Source: Amblyornis subalaris
Taxonomy: Eukaryota > Chordata > Aves > Passeriformes > Ptilonorhynchidae
NCBI GenBank assembly: GCA_018881555.1
Contig: JACAXG010000268.1
Span: forward strand, 364,912 to 428,911
Length of the DNA: 64,000 nt
Reading direction: 5' to 3'
Shown here: in pieces, positions 44,693-55,661 of the stretch
Position numbering within the stretch: the first letter of the stretch is position 1
Layout of the letters: each line of letters opens with the position of its first letter
Made by a program: the position numbers and the translations under genes
The notes under the pieces: generated by a model
The model's database searches: none
What the model saw: the letters and a program-made list of their open reading frames with translations, nothing else
Told to the model about the DNA's origin: nothing

Positions 44693-46419
44693 CNTGACCT
44701 TCCAGTCTGCCACTGAAGGAAGAACACTCTGCACCCCTTGTTCTTCCCAATGCATGAGTGATCTTGGAAAACAGTGGAAAGAGAAGAATTTCAGAAATAT
44801 TGAGGAAAGGGGGAGTCAAACANTCATTTTCAAATAGATCTGCTAAACTGAAAACAAGCACAAATATGGTAAATTCCGAGATTTTGTGATCCTTGGCTTC
44901 CATCAAATCCCTTGGAACAAGGCTGTGAGTCAAGGACCGACAACCAGAGAGCTTCAGCAGCTTTCCCTGGACAAGAAAAAAGGTCTTAGAGATGAGGGGG
45001 AAAACTGAGAAGACCAGAAAAATCTGACATTTCCAAGAGGTGAAATGTCAGTGGGAAAGGAAAACAGCTGGAGAAATGAAATAAAATAAAAAAAAAGAAA
45101 AAGAAATTCTGGAAAGGGAAAGGGAAAGAGTAAGGAAGTGACGAAGTCTTGGCAGCTGCCATAATTTGGGATGCAATTTGGTCAATGAGAGGAGGAATTT
45201 GTGTCTTTCTTTGTAGGGTCTAGGGAAGAAAATCTGGGAAGAAAGGGAATATAATAAAAGGGAATATGAAAAAGAGAAGAACCTTCATTTAACAATGGAG
45301 AAGAGCACAGGTGCTGAACACCTGAAATCCATTTCTGAACCGATGAGCCCAGGTGGCAAAAATACACAGCCAGGAATGTCACATTTCCCTGGTGTCCAGC
45401 TAATCCCAAAATTGTGGTTTGAAAAGGTTTCTGGTCCAAGGAAGAAATAAGCATGAAAAATTGAGTGTAATTCGGAGTATCCAAAAGGATATTCCCGAGG
45501 GGTTTTACGAAAAGCTATTTTTTTGCCTCTTCTAAATGAAATAACGGAGGAGAACATGTTTTTGTGGAAATGCCACAAGGTAAGGAATGCTCAGTTCGCT
45601 GGTATTTCCTGTAGGAATGCCAGAGGGAAGGTGTTTTCCTTATGTAATTCCGCGGCAGAAAAATGAATGTGGAAAGGCATTATTATTCCTTCCAAACCCA
45701 GAATTGCATTTCCCTTCTAAAACGTGGTTAAAATTAGATTTTGTGGGATTTCTTCGCTCCTACCGAAAATCCATCTCAAATCCATCCGACAGGAGATTTA
45801 GGCAGCACTTCCTGATCTTCCATTATCTTCGAATCACATCAAACCCAGCATGGAAAAAAACCACAATTTTGGTTCAAAAATGAGTTCACTGCAGAAAAAC
45901 ACCTCTCCTGCCATTCCGAAGTGGAACAAAAGAGGGAAACACGGAATGCAAGATTGAGTTTGGCTGAAAATCGTCTTCCATGTGGCCCTGGCAGTTTGTG
46001 TCACTTCAGAGCCGAGTGTTGGATTCCAGGACAGTTTTATTCCATGTTTTCGGTTGGGTGTTTCCTGATGGAATATTTTGTAGCTGGAATCCAAAGGATG
46101 GTCCTGGTGTGGTGATGAAATGTTCAGTTCTCCAGAGCTGCTTAGAGGGATAATTCTGTTTATCATGTGGGGAGTGTGAGATTAATGAGATGCTAAATTA
46201 TTCATTTACTTGCTTTTGGGTGCTTGTGTTTGGTAAATTATGCCANGGAGTCTTAACTCCCAAAAAATAAGGGAGTTTTGGCATCTCCCTGGGGCTTAAA
46301 TTGGGTCTTAAAATCCTTTATGCAAATATTACAGTGGCTTTCTTCCCAAATTATTCCCTTTCAATCACAAATAGTACAGGGATTACTGAGAGCTCCTTTG
46401 GAGAACATCTTATTCTGCA
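44693..46419. other. unique AT-rich stretch
   Basis: No gene seen. A-rich and GGGAAA-rich runs at 45084-45130. No element recognised. Confidence 0.55.
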
Positions 46420-46560
46420 GGATCACGGAATGGTTTGGGTTGGAAAGGATCTTAAATGTCATCCAATTCCACGGGCAGGGACTACCCTTCCACTATCCCA
46501 GACTGCTCCAAGCCCCATCCAACCTGGCCTTGGACACTCCCAGGGAACAATTCCTTCCTG
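46420..46560 (-). mobile_element. CR1 fragment, type A with internal deletion
   Basis: GGATCACGGAATGGTTTGGG, CCACTATCCCAGACTGCTCC and CATCCAACCTGGCCTTGGAC, then CACTCCCAGGGAACAATTCC. The roughly 65 bp that elsewhere separate CCAGGGATCCAGG from CCCAGGGAACAA are gone, with the junction inside the shared CCAGGGA word. Confidence 0.92.
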
Positions 46561-48006
46561 TCTGGAGCCTTCCTTTCTCTCACAGGGAAACTGGGCCCAA
46601 GACCAGGTGGGAAATGTGGAANTTCCCACCAGACTCTGGGATCTGCCACCTCAGCAACTTCTTGTCAGGGGACACTTTTCACAGTTGAAAGGTTTAGGAA
46701 AGGTCTTTCCCATCTTCCTAAGCTTCCCAAAGAAGATCCCAAAGAAGNCACCAATCCCTGATGGATGGAATAATTCACAGCTTTGCCCATTTAGGAGTTG
46801 CCAGTTTTGATCCCGAAGGATTCAGCAGCGTTCCCATCCCGCTTTCCTCCAACTTCCAGCTTCTTTCCTAAACAATGCAAATATTCATGGAGAGTTTGAA
46901 ACCAAAGCACCAAGAGAATTTGCATTTCGTTTATTTGCCTGAGAGGGTGAAGGTTGCCCTGTGCCACCAGTGGCTCGGAATTAGGGCTGCTCTGGAGGAT
47001 CCCTTTGTCCCTTNGTTTGGATGGAGATGTGCATTCCACAGGCAAACTCCAGGCAATCGCTGAAGAGAAAATTGCACTGAAAACATTTTTCTTTTCCTAA
47101 AGCGAGCTCAGGGAGGCACATTTATTTAATAAAATGGAAAATCAATATAATTTTAATTTTAAGAAGTCAGAGCCAATGCCAAGCTGTCCTTTAAGGAAGC
47201 TTGATAAGAATTCATGACCCTTTTTTTTTTTTTTTTTTTTTCCCCTTTGGTAAGAAAAATAAAATTAAAACCAGCATTGATTTAATGATTCTCCTCCAAC
47301 TTTGTTTAGAGTCTGGAAGTTTTGTTCATCACTTTTCCTTCGGTATCTTTGTTTTAGTTCTGCAAAACCTGCTGGGTCATCATGAATTTCCTGAAGGCAG
47401 CAGAGCTGGAACATNCACGGAACTTTTCCCTCCCTGGAAAGCTGAGGATTAAATCCTTGTGGCAGTCGCTGGTGATAAAAGCAGTGAATATGTTTACATG
47501 GCTTGGTGCTTAAAATCAAACACTGGGATTTCAAGTGTCTTGTGGGGCATGTAAAGAGAGGATGCCAAGGAATTTTGGCCTCTGGAATGGAAATGCTCTT
47601 AAATCTCTGGGATTTTAGCCTGGAGAGAGCGATGGCTCTCAGGGGTGAGGGGGAACCAGTGCAGGTCTCTGAGTCAAAAATTGCTTCCCAAAGAACCTCC
47701 CAAACTGCTCTTGAGACATTCCCATTTTAACAAACTCAAGGAAAGCCATGGCTGACTTTCATCCTTAGTTTTTTTTCATCAATATTAAAATCAACCAAGC
47801 TGATTTTTCATTGTTGCTGGTTCTGAACCACCCAGTGGAAATCATCACACCCCAATAAAATCAACATTAGTGCTTAACGTGACATCAGATCAAAGAATCA
47901 ACTGTGACCTTAAAGGCCACNCCCAGACACACATTTCACAATCAGACAGATTTGATTGTGATAACAAATGAAATCCATGAAGGATTCCTGAAAAATCCNT
48001 GAAATT
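46561..48006. other. unique stretch with poly-T
   Basis: No gene seen. Poly-T at 47221-47241. A weak CR1-like phrase at 47615-47640 is not convincing. Confidence 0.5.
47221..47241. repeat. poly-T tract
   Basis: 21 T followed by CCCC. Could be the antisense tail of a retroposed sequence, but no parent gene is recognisable. Confidence 0.9.
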
Positions 48007-48151
48007 TTCAGCCTGGGGAAGAGAAGCTTTGGNGTGACCTCATTGTTGCCTTGCAGTGCCTGAAGGAGCCAACAGNAAACATGGAGAGAGACAATTCCCA
48101 AGGGATGGAGTGACAGGACAAGGGGGAATGGCTTCAAGCTGACAGAAGTCA
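48007..48151 (+). mobile_element. CR1 fragment, type A, 3' half missing
   Basis: TTTCAGCCTGGGGAAGAGAA, GCTTTGGNGTGACCTCATTG, TTGCAGTGCCTGAAGGAGCC, AACATGGAGAGAGACAATTC and AAGGGATGGAGTGACAGGAC, ending at GGCTTCAAGCTGACAGAAG. Everything 3' of the GGGCAGGG block is absent. It forms an inverted pair with 48615-48793. Confidence 0.92.
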
Positions 48152-48614
48152 GAAAACCCTTGATTTGACACTCAGGAGGAAAAAAAATATTTAAATGTAC
48201 TTCAAGCATATTCCTCTTCTCTTCCTTCATCAATACAGGAGAAAGGAAATTTTTTGTGGCATCCATGTCACATTTTGAAGTCCCTTAAATAATCAAACCT
48301 CCACACGTGTAAAAAATGCTGCACACATAAAGCAGTTAATTTTGGGATTGTGTATTTAATGGTTTCATCTATTCCTTTGGTCCCTGGACTTGGGACCAGC
48401 CTGCTCCAAATCCCAGGAAGTGCATCAGGACATCCTCAGGTCACTCCAGCCTGTAGCAGTGGCAGCCTGACCTTGGCACTACTTGAAAGGCCAGCAAAGA
48501 CTGGGAAGGCAACTTCCCAACTTCCAAACTCTGCAGCCTCATGGAGCAGAGGAAAATAAACCATTCCCAGAGCTGGCTGTGTCCTCAGGATGCTGGAGAA
48601 ATGACACAGAGAAG
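48152..48614. other. spacer between inverted CR1 pieces
   Basis: Unique sequence, no gene or element recognised. Confidence 0.6.
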
Positions 48615-48793
48615 GATTTCTCCTGATATCCCATCTAACCCTGCCCTCTGGGAGTGGGAAGCCATTCCCCGTGTCCTGTCCCTCCATCCCTTGGGAATTG
48701 TCTCTCTCCATGTTTCCTGTCGGCTCCTTCAGGCACAATGAGGTCACCCCAAAGCTTCTCTTCTCCAGGCTGAACAATCCNAACTCTCTCAGC
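48615..48793 (-). mobile_element. CR1 fragment, type A, both ends missing
   Basis: TCCTGATATCCCATCTAACC, CTGCCCTCTGGGAGTGGGAA, CCATCCCTTGGGAATTGTCT, CTCCATGTTTCCTG and GAGGTCACCCCAAAGCTTCT. The segment GCACTGCAAGGCC is deleted. It covers the same consensus part as 48007-48151 in opposite orientation. Confidence 0.92.
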
Positions 48794-49814
48794 AATGTCT
48801 TTGATATAAAAATTAAGGAAGCAGAGCCATAACTCATCCCCCTCCAGCCCACCCCCACAATTAACCAAGGCAATGTATCCTAACTTTTATGAAAAAAAAA
48901 GGAGATTATTTTGTGACCAGCACATTGGCACAGGCATTTCTGTGCTCAGTTGATTATGGAATAATATTTACTGGGCTCGATATTTTTGTTGAGGGGGNGG
49001 AAAATGTGTGAGAGGGAAAATTTTTCAGAAGTTTTGTGTTAAAAATGATACACAGGACCCATTTTTTAATCCACCTGACGTGCAAGGATTGATCTTCACT
49101 CCTTACTCCTTCCATGGGATTGTTCACACACACANAGGTAATTCTTGTAATTAATGACTCCAAGAGAAGATGTCACAGTGCTTCCCAAAGCCATGGTCTG
49201 CCAGCAGGTTTCCTGAGGGAAATATTCCCACCTGTAGCTATTTTTCCTATATTAAAAGAATCTCCTTTATGCATAGCACTTCCAGGAATGTCGGAATGGG
49301 GCAATCCTCGGGAAGTGCAGCTGGGCCTGGATGCAGAGGGAACACCCCCACGTGTGCTGGTTCTGCCCTGGGCTCTAGGATGTCTCCTGGGCTTAAATAT
49401 CCATTGACTTTGAAATTTGTGGAAGCAGGCGGATTTGTGCAGCCCTTAGCGTGATCTAATGGCAGGGATTTGAGAGCTGTCAGCCCTTTTGGTGCAACTG
49501 AATCCGGGCTGGTTCAAAGGAGCAATAGGAAATCCACGGGAACAGCTTCCAGCTGTCAGCTCCCATTTGCCGGGACAGCCCACGATGCAGACGGGCCGAA
49601 AGGGANAGTTGGATTCCTGGGCTCTCCCCTGGAAAGCTGCTGGGAAAGCGACCCAGAGCTCCGGCAACAAAAAAATCCTGCAGCCCCTCTGGGAGGATGG
49701 AAGAGAGCAGAGCTGTCAGTGAGAGGGATTTTATGGGAATTGGTGCTCGTGGCTCCGTGTCCTCCCTGAAAAAAGGGGTGCTAAGAGCAGGAGAGACCTC
49801 TGGGAACCCCTTTT
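48794..49814. other. unique stretch
   Basis: No gene recognised. AT-rich up to 49250, then GC-neutral with retained CpGs at 49440-49680. Confidence 0.5.
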
Positions 49815-50285
49815 ATGGAATCATGGAATGCTTTGGGTTGGAAGAGACCTTAAAGATCACCCATTCCCACCCCTGCTGTGGGCAGGGACACCTTCCCACT
49901 CTCCCAAGCTGCTCCAAACCCCATCCAGCCTGGTCTTGGACACTTCCAGGGATCCAGGGCCAGCCACAGCTTCTCTGGGCAACCTGTGCCAGGGCCTCCC
50001 CACCCTCCCAGGGAACAATTCCTTCCCAATATCCCATCTATCCCTGCCCTCTGGCAGTGGGAAGCCATTCCCTGTGTCCTGTCCCTCCATCCCAAGTCCC
50101 TCTCCAGCTCTCCTGGAGCCCCTTTAGGCACTGGAAGGAGCTCTGAGTTCTCCCTAAAGCCTTCTTTTCTCCAGGTGAACATTCCCAGCTCTCCCAGCCT
50201 GGCTCCAGAGCAGAGGAGCTCCATCCCTCGCATCAACTTGGTGCCTCCTCTGGCCTCGTCCCAACAAATCCATGTTTTTCCTGTG
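49815..50285 (-). mobile_element. CR1 fragment, type A with intact 3' end
   Basis: ATGGAATCATGGAATGCTTT, GGGTTGGAAGAGACCTTAAA, CCAGGGATCCAGGGCCAGCC, GGGCAACCTGTGCCAGGGCC, TATCCCATCTATCCCTGCCC and CCAAGTCCCTCTCCAGCTCT, then CCAGCTCTCCCAGCCTGGCT and TGGTGCCTCCTCTGGCCTCG. The 5' part differs from other type A copies (AAGTCCCTCTCCAGCTCTCC) and matches 6440-6800 there, which indicates a distinct sublineage. Confidence 0.95.
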
Positions 50286-50639
50286 TTCTCCTTTGCCCCA
50301 GGATCATTCTCCCGTGGTAGTGACAACATTCTTGTGCACTGTGCCTATTTTCACCCCGTTTCATCTCTTTTCCTTTCAATGTGTGCATCCAGCCTTTCAA
50401 CAGGTCCCTGACGACGACGGGAATTGCTCAGGTCCCACGCTCCGGTCCGGGGGCCAGCCACTGTTTCTAACAACCTCCCTTCCCTTCCATGAACCTGAAG
50501 GACTGAGTTCCCCACAGCACCACGGGAATTATTCTCCCATGGGCTCGCGGCACGGCGCCCATCACTCATTTCCAGGGGCGCTGGAATGCCAGGCTGCTTT
50601 TTCTCCATTAGTCCCAGCCCGCCACAGTGCAGTTGGAAG

Positions 50640-50820
50640 CCAGGCTCTGGCACACCTTATAAATAACAATACATTTATGCAATTGAATGCCTGAGCAGTA
50701 ATTCAATCAAGGCAGTTCTGCTGCCGGTCAGAAACTACTTAAGCTGTTCGAGTCTCGGCTTAAGACATCAACAAAGGGCCTTGATTGAATTGCAGCCTCG
50801 GATTTACCTTCTGNTGTTCA
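50640..50820. promoter_or_regulatory. candidate conserved non-coding element around the nested palindrome
   Basis: Repeat-free block with CCTTATAAATAACAATACAT, TTATGCAATTGAATGCC, CTTAAG (twice) and CATCAACAAAGGGCC (TCF/SOX-like). Homeodomain words ATTCAATCAA and TTGATTGAAT form the outer arms of the fold at 50700-50791. It may work as DNA-binding sites rather than as RNA. Conservation not tested. Confidence 0.35.
50700..50791. other. nested inverted repeat able to form a three-way junction
   Basis: AATTCAATCAAGGC (50700-50713) and GCCTTGATTGAATT (50778-50791) are perfect 14-bp reverse complements. Inside, AGTTCTG (50714-50720) pairs with CAGAAACT (50729-50736), leaving one bulged A and an 8-nt loop. 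CTTAAGC (50738-50744) pairs with GCTTAAG (50758-50764) around a 13-nt loop that a T-G and a G-C pair can shorten. All three stems fit together without conflict. The loop word TGTTCGAGTCT resembles a tRNA B box, but no tRNA fold or A box is present. It may be a structured RNA, an ancient palindromic repeat or a paired-site enhancer. Confidence 0.6.
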
Positions 50821-51133
50821 ACCCTACCTCTCTGCGTGGTGAAACATTGATGGGATGAGTAAAGCTTGAACTGGGACCAAAATAAACTGAGCTGTTTGCC
50901 GGGTGGAGCATCCTGGCGCTGATGTTGAGGGAAGTTTAACCTCGGATTTCGATGAGGGCAAGGCCGAAGCCCTTTAATGGCAGAGTTGTTTGTAGAGTTC
51001 CTGTGATACAGCTTTTATAAGGGCAGGGAATAGCGTCCATCAGGCCAAATAATTTGGGAAATAAATAAATTTGTGGATGTACAAGCTTCTTTTAGGTCTG
51101 GCCCAAACCAAGGAGCAATGCAGTGACTCCAGG

Positions 51134-51183
51134 TAGGCTGGACTCGATCTCAGAGGGCTTTTCCGATCTAAATTCTGTGGGTT
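51134..51183 (+). mobile_element. CR1 3' terminus scrap
   Basis: TAGGCTGGACTCGATCTCAG then AGGGCTTTTCCGATCTAAAT and TCTGTGG matches a sense CR1 terminus of an older type. Only 50 bp. Confidence 0.6.
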
Positions 51184-52264
51184 CAGGGAGTGACAGCTCT
51201 GAGCGTAACCAAAGTGCCACAGTTTGGGAGGAAAACTCCTGCCCTCGCTGGAGGAGTCACCAACACCTGCCTGGAACCCACCAAGTGCAGCATCTTCGAG
51301 TGTTCATTTGAATTTTCAAGTTTTCATCATTTGAAGGTGTGGTCCAGGCCTTTCCTGAGGGTCAGGGCAGAAACAACCACAAGCAGGAAATGTTTTCCTG
51401 GAAGGTGTCTCTGCCTGCCTGGGGAAGTTCTGTAATGAGGTTTGGTTCATTAAACCATTTGGTTTCACCCACGGGAATAATCAGTGAATGTGGCAAAATC
51501 CATTGCTTTGGGGTATTTGTGGAAGAACCAGGAACGTGGGCAAGTCTGCTGTGAGGAGAAATTTATTTTCACTTTTTTTTGGTGGGAATTTAATGCATCA
51601 NCCACCCCATTTCACAGGATTGCTCTCATCCCAAGGCTTTTCCAGCAGCACAGAGGGTGGAAATGGCCCTGACGAGTTTCCTTGGTACAGACTTCTGGTA
51701 GCAGCCCCATCCCCATCCCAGCCCCAATTCCCAGAGCGGGAGCATGTCAGGACAAGCTGTGGTCTGGCCAGGAAAAAAGGGAAAGAACCGTTTTATCCCA
51801 TCCCAGAAGAGCAGGGCTCATCCAGAGAGCTCCCGAGCCTGAGAGGAAGAACAGAGACATCTCCAAGTGCAGATTTGGACAGAAAACTTATCTGGCCCTG
51901 AGGATTTCAGCTTGCAGCCCCTCAGACAGATCTGGGAATTGCATCAGTATTTACTGCCAAATACAGATTAACAAATCCAGCTGTTCCCACTGCACGTGTG
52001 AAACAGCCTGGGGGACTCTACGTAAAATTCTGTCCCCAAAATCCGAGCCCTGCACACAAACCCCACCAAAATATCCCCGTGGATGTGAAGAGCTCTGCTC
52101 AGGGCTTTTTTTCTGGGGATAAATCACCACATCTCACACCATTTCTCACAGCAATATCAGCAGATCTAAAGCACTTCTCGGGCTCTGACACACAGAACCT
52201 TCAAGCTGCCTCAGTATTTCTTTTTCGGGAGGAAATTCAGCAGAAAAGCAGCAGCACTGGGGCC

Positions 52265-52290
52265 TTTTTTTTTCCTTTTTTTTTTTTTTT
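52265..52290. repeat. poly-T tract
   Basis: Nine T, CC, fifteen T, followed by CCCCC. Confidence 0.9.
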
Positions 52291-54359
52291 CCCCCAGCCC
52301 ACGATCTTCAGAAAAACCACATAACAGAAAATGGAATATTGTGAGCAGCCCACATAATTACTCATGATAGATAACTGTATTAAAAATTAAACATAAATTA
52401 TTGGAGGCATTACNGCGTTGGCACGGGATGAAAAAAGGTGCTTCATATCCCTGAAAGGTTGAGCTGACTGCCTGCAAGTTTGGCTCCATAGAAAAGAGAC
52501 TAGGCTGGATAAATGGCAGGCATTTATTGTTTGAAATATGGATTTTAATATAGCCCAGCACAACCCCAAAACATCAGTCCTTTTCAAGAGGGTTAAAGTA
52601 AGATGGATCTTGCAGATTAAAGCAGTCGGGAAGATGCTCTTTGGCAGGGAGGAGCGGGAGAATGAGAGCGGGAGGCTCCTTGGAGCCATTCCATGTCTTT
52701 GGAGGAGGAATCTTCACTGTTTTATGGGGCTCCATGGAGTCCTGCCCGGCTGGTTTGGGTTGGAGCACCGGGAAACGCTGCTGGCCTTGGCATGGGAATG
52801 CCCATCCCGCTCCCGAGGACANCCCAGTGTCAGCCAGAGGGGGAAAAACCCGGTGTGGGGAGGAAAACAAACTCACTTCAGGCAGATCCACAGCTTCCCA
52901 GTCTGGATGAGGAGGGAGGACACATTTTTCCACGGATTTATAAAGTTCTATCACTGATGCGGAAAATCTCGGAGCATTGCATCTTTAAGGAATTTTATGC
53001 AGGTCTGAATCCTCTCTGCCTTTGGCATTGCTGCTTTCAGCAGCTCTCAGCAGAGATTTGATTTTTCCATCACGTTTTGGAGGTTTTAAATATTCAGCAG
53101 GCTCTGATTTCCTAGAATTTCACTTGCAGCTCTGACGTCAAGGACCGAGTTAGAATTTAAAAAGCTGCAAATTCCTGGACGATCCTCAAACTGAGTCTGG
53201 CCTCTGACAACAATGTGGAATCTCTCCCCAGCAGGAATTCCTGGGGAGGAATTAGCCGAAGCTGACTGGAAAAACAGTGGGAAGAGACAGGGAAAGGTGT
53301 AATGTTGCTTTCACAAACAATTAATTGAAGAATTCGAGAGGTCTCAGGGTTTCCAAGTCCTTCGAGGATTAAAATGGTGGCAAATCTGAAAATGTACTTG
53401 TGACTTTTAATACAGCAATAAATAAAAAGAAAATGGGGATCAAGTAATTCTTAATATTTAGTATTTGCTAATTTTCTGGTATAAAAAGCTTTATCATGTA
53501 GAAAGCTGTGACAGGGCACTCACTTGTCCCAGACATGTCATTTTTTTCTTGTCGTTTTTCCTGTTGCTCACCCGAGNGTGACTCAGATGTTTTCAGAGGA
53601 AGGAAAAAAAAAAGAAGATGTGAGACAACATTTTCTTTCAAAAAAAGGCCCTTTCAACNAGGAAATCCTAGGGAGCAGCCTGAGGAATTTCATCCCGAGC
53701 TGTGCATTACCCATGGAGGAAACAACAGAACTGAGCATGGATCTGTGGGAAATGTGGGCAACACCAAAAGGAAAACTTCTTCCTGGGAAGAGGGTGCAAA
53801 TCTGAGATATTTAAGTTTATAATGAGGATTTATATCTACAATGAGGAGAGATATTCCTTCAGAAATGGTCCTGTCTGTGCATTACCTCCCTCCACTTTCT
53901 CTTTCCTTGTCCAAGGTGCCCTCAGGAGATGTCCCAATCCCTGTAAAGTGTCCCCAGGACTGGAGTGAGCCCAGAGATTGTNCCTCACATCCTCCCCCTC
54001 ACTGAAGGAGACTTTGGGGACCCCTTTCCAACCGGATTATCCCCTAATTGTGCTGCATCCCACAGCTTTAGGAAGAAATGTTTAACCACCACGGAAGGGA
54101 CTTAATAAAACTCCTTTAATGTGCAATGAGATGAACAACAGAAGCTGAGTTTTGGGAATTTTTTTGCCATTCCCATCTTCTCAATAGGATGCAAGGCAAA
54201 AAGCTGNAATATCCGTTTCTAATCACAACATTTCCCCTCCAGCTCAGGACCTGGACGGGACGGCAAGAAGAGCGAAGCAAGGAGTGAGAGAAAAACGGTG
54301 AGGTCATAAAAAATTCATCCAGGAGGGGATCCAAGTGCAGTAATGAGGCCTCACACGCA

Positions 54360-54500
54360 GGCAGTGGAGTACTTAGCACTAAAACCCTCTCTCGCCGCTA
54401 TCTGGTTACCATCTTATCAACGCGACACCCATTAGCCCCTGATAACTGCAACTAATCAACTGCTCTGCCTGCCTTTATTTTCCTGCAGAAAAGATCTTCC
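54360..54500. promoter_or_regulatory. candidate enhancer with GATA-type sites
   Basis: Repeat-free block with CTATCT (54398-54403), CTTATCA (54413-54419) and TGATAAC (54440-54446), three GATA-family core words within 50 bp, two of them inverted. CACCCATTAGCCCC and CTAATCAACTG add homeodomain-like words. Retained CpGs: CTCTCGCCGC, CAACGCGACACC. Function is inferred. Confidence 0.3.
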
Positions 54501-54849
54501 CCGCGCAGCCCCTCCCCGCAACGATCCCAGGCACTCAATAATTCATGGGATGGAGGCGCTGTCATCCATGCCTGATGTCACTTCCTGACGAGCTGGGGAC
54601 ACTCAGAGCCTGCTCCCATCNCAAAAAAAGGCCCTGGCCACCTCNTGTNTTCNTGGATCAGCTGAAGGTTTGGGCAGNATCCAGGTGGGCACTTGTTGCG
54701 TGGAAGGAGAGCACCATCCCCGGGTTCATCCTTGGATCCAGTGCTCCTGGTCATGAGCAAAATACATAAAAAGCAGATTTTGCATTGAAATCGGTGTTTC
54801 TAAGCCTGGAAGGGGACTGACATCTGGCTGGGAAGAGGTATCAGGAATT

Positions 54850-55065
54850 TCAGGAGGAATTTCTTCATGGAAGGGGTTGTTAAGAATTGGAAGGAGCTGC
54901 CCAGGGAGGTTTGGAGCTCCCATCCCTGGAGGTGTCCAAGGAAGGCCTGGCCGTGGCACTCAGTGCTCTGGGCTGGGTGACAAGGTGGGCATGGGGCACA
55001 GCTTGGACTGGATGATCTTGGAGCTCTTTTCTGACCTCAATTACCCTGGAATCCTGTGATTCCAT
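54850..55065 (+). mobile_element. CR1 fragment, type C with intact 3' end
   Basis: GGAGGAATTTCTTCATGGAA, GGAGCTGCCCAGGGAGG, CCCATCCCTGGAGGTGTCCA, GCCTGGCCGTGGCACTCAGT and GGTGACAAGGTGGGCATGGG to CTGGATGATCTTGGAGCTCT and ATCCTGTGATTCC. Best preserved type C end in the window. Confidence 0.93.
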
Positions 55066-55391
55066 TACTTTTATCACTCAAAGTGTGAGATTCCACACAG
55101 GACTTTCAACGCATATCAACGATGATTTCCATCTATAAAAACAACTTGACAGCTGAGTTTTATTTATTTTGTNGTTGAAGCCTTGAACTCCTCCACTGGA
55201 AAATGGGATTCAAGGTCTGCAGACACCCAGAATGTCCCCAGACTTCCTGTGTGATTCAGACACGTCATCTCCTCTGTCTTTCATTTCCCCATCCCTAAAA
55301 TTGTAGAGATAAGAGCTGTGTAAATCAGTGACTTCTAACTCAGAACCAGCCTGGAAAGCCAAGGAAGAAAGAAAAATCTCATGCTTAAGTT
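55066..55391. other. unique spacer
   Basis: AT-rich, no gene or element seen. Confidence 0.6.
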
Positions 55392-55661
55392 CACAGAATC
55401 CTGGAATGGTTTGGGTTGGAAGGGACCTTAAGGATCATCTCATTCCAGCCCCTGCCATGGGCAGGGACACCTTCCACTATCCCAGGGTGCTCCAGGCCCT
55501 GTCCAACCTGGCCTTGGACACTNCCAGGGATCCAGGGGCAGCCACANCTTCTCTGGGCAACCTGTGCCAGGGCCTCCCCACCCTCCCAGGGAACAATTCN
55601 TTCCCNATATCTAATCCCAACCTACTCTTTCAGTTGGAAGCCATTCCCCCTTGTCCTGTTT
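55392..55661 (-). mobile_element. CR1 fragment, type A with intact 3' end
   Basis: CACAGAATCCTGGAATGGTT, TTTGGGTTGGAAGGGACCTT, CTGCCATGGGCAGGGACACC, CCAGGGATCCAGGGGCAGCC and CCCACCCTCCCAGGGAACAA, then GAAGCCATTCCCCCTTGTCC. 5' truncated after CCTGTTT. Shares CCCCCTTGTCCTG with 21132-21945. Confidence 0.95.

Larger units (their letters stand above)
50286..51133. other. unique stretch with structured element
   Basis: No gene seen. The nested inverted repeat at 50700-50791 and the surrounding candidate block are listed separately. 50400-50640 keeps many CpGs (GACGACGGGAATTGC, GGGCTCGCGGCACGGCGCCC). Confidence 0.5.
51184..54849. other. long repeat-poor stretch
   Basis: About 3.7 kb with no gene or transposon recognised. 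Poly-T at 52265-52290. 52310-52560 is AT-rich (CATAATTACTCATGATAGAT) and could be regulatory. A candidate block at 54360-54500 is listed separately. Open frames of 120-150 residues at 51488-52122 and 52538-53061 show no domain and cross N bases. Confidence 0.5.

Noticed and set aside
44218..44697. Open frame of about 160 residues rich in Gly, Arg and Trp
   Set aside because: It lies wholly in a CR1 copy, and the same translation recurs, in pieces, in most other type A copies on either strand. It is the CR1 3' region read by chance, not a gene.
47599..47640. CR1-like phrase ATTTTAGCCTGGAGAGAGCG
   Set aside because: Only about 15 bases agree and the neighbouring text does not continue as CR1.
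50745..50757. tRNA B-box-like word TGTTCGAGTCT
   Set aside because: No A box, no acceptor stem of tRNA length and no anticodon arm at the right place. The surrounding fold is different, so a tRNA gene is not called.
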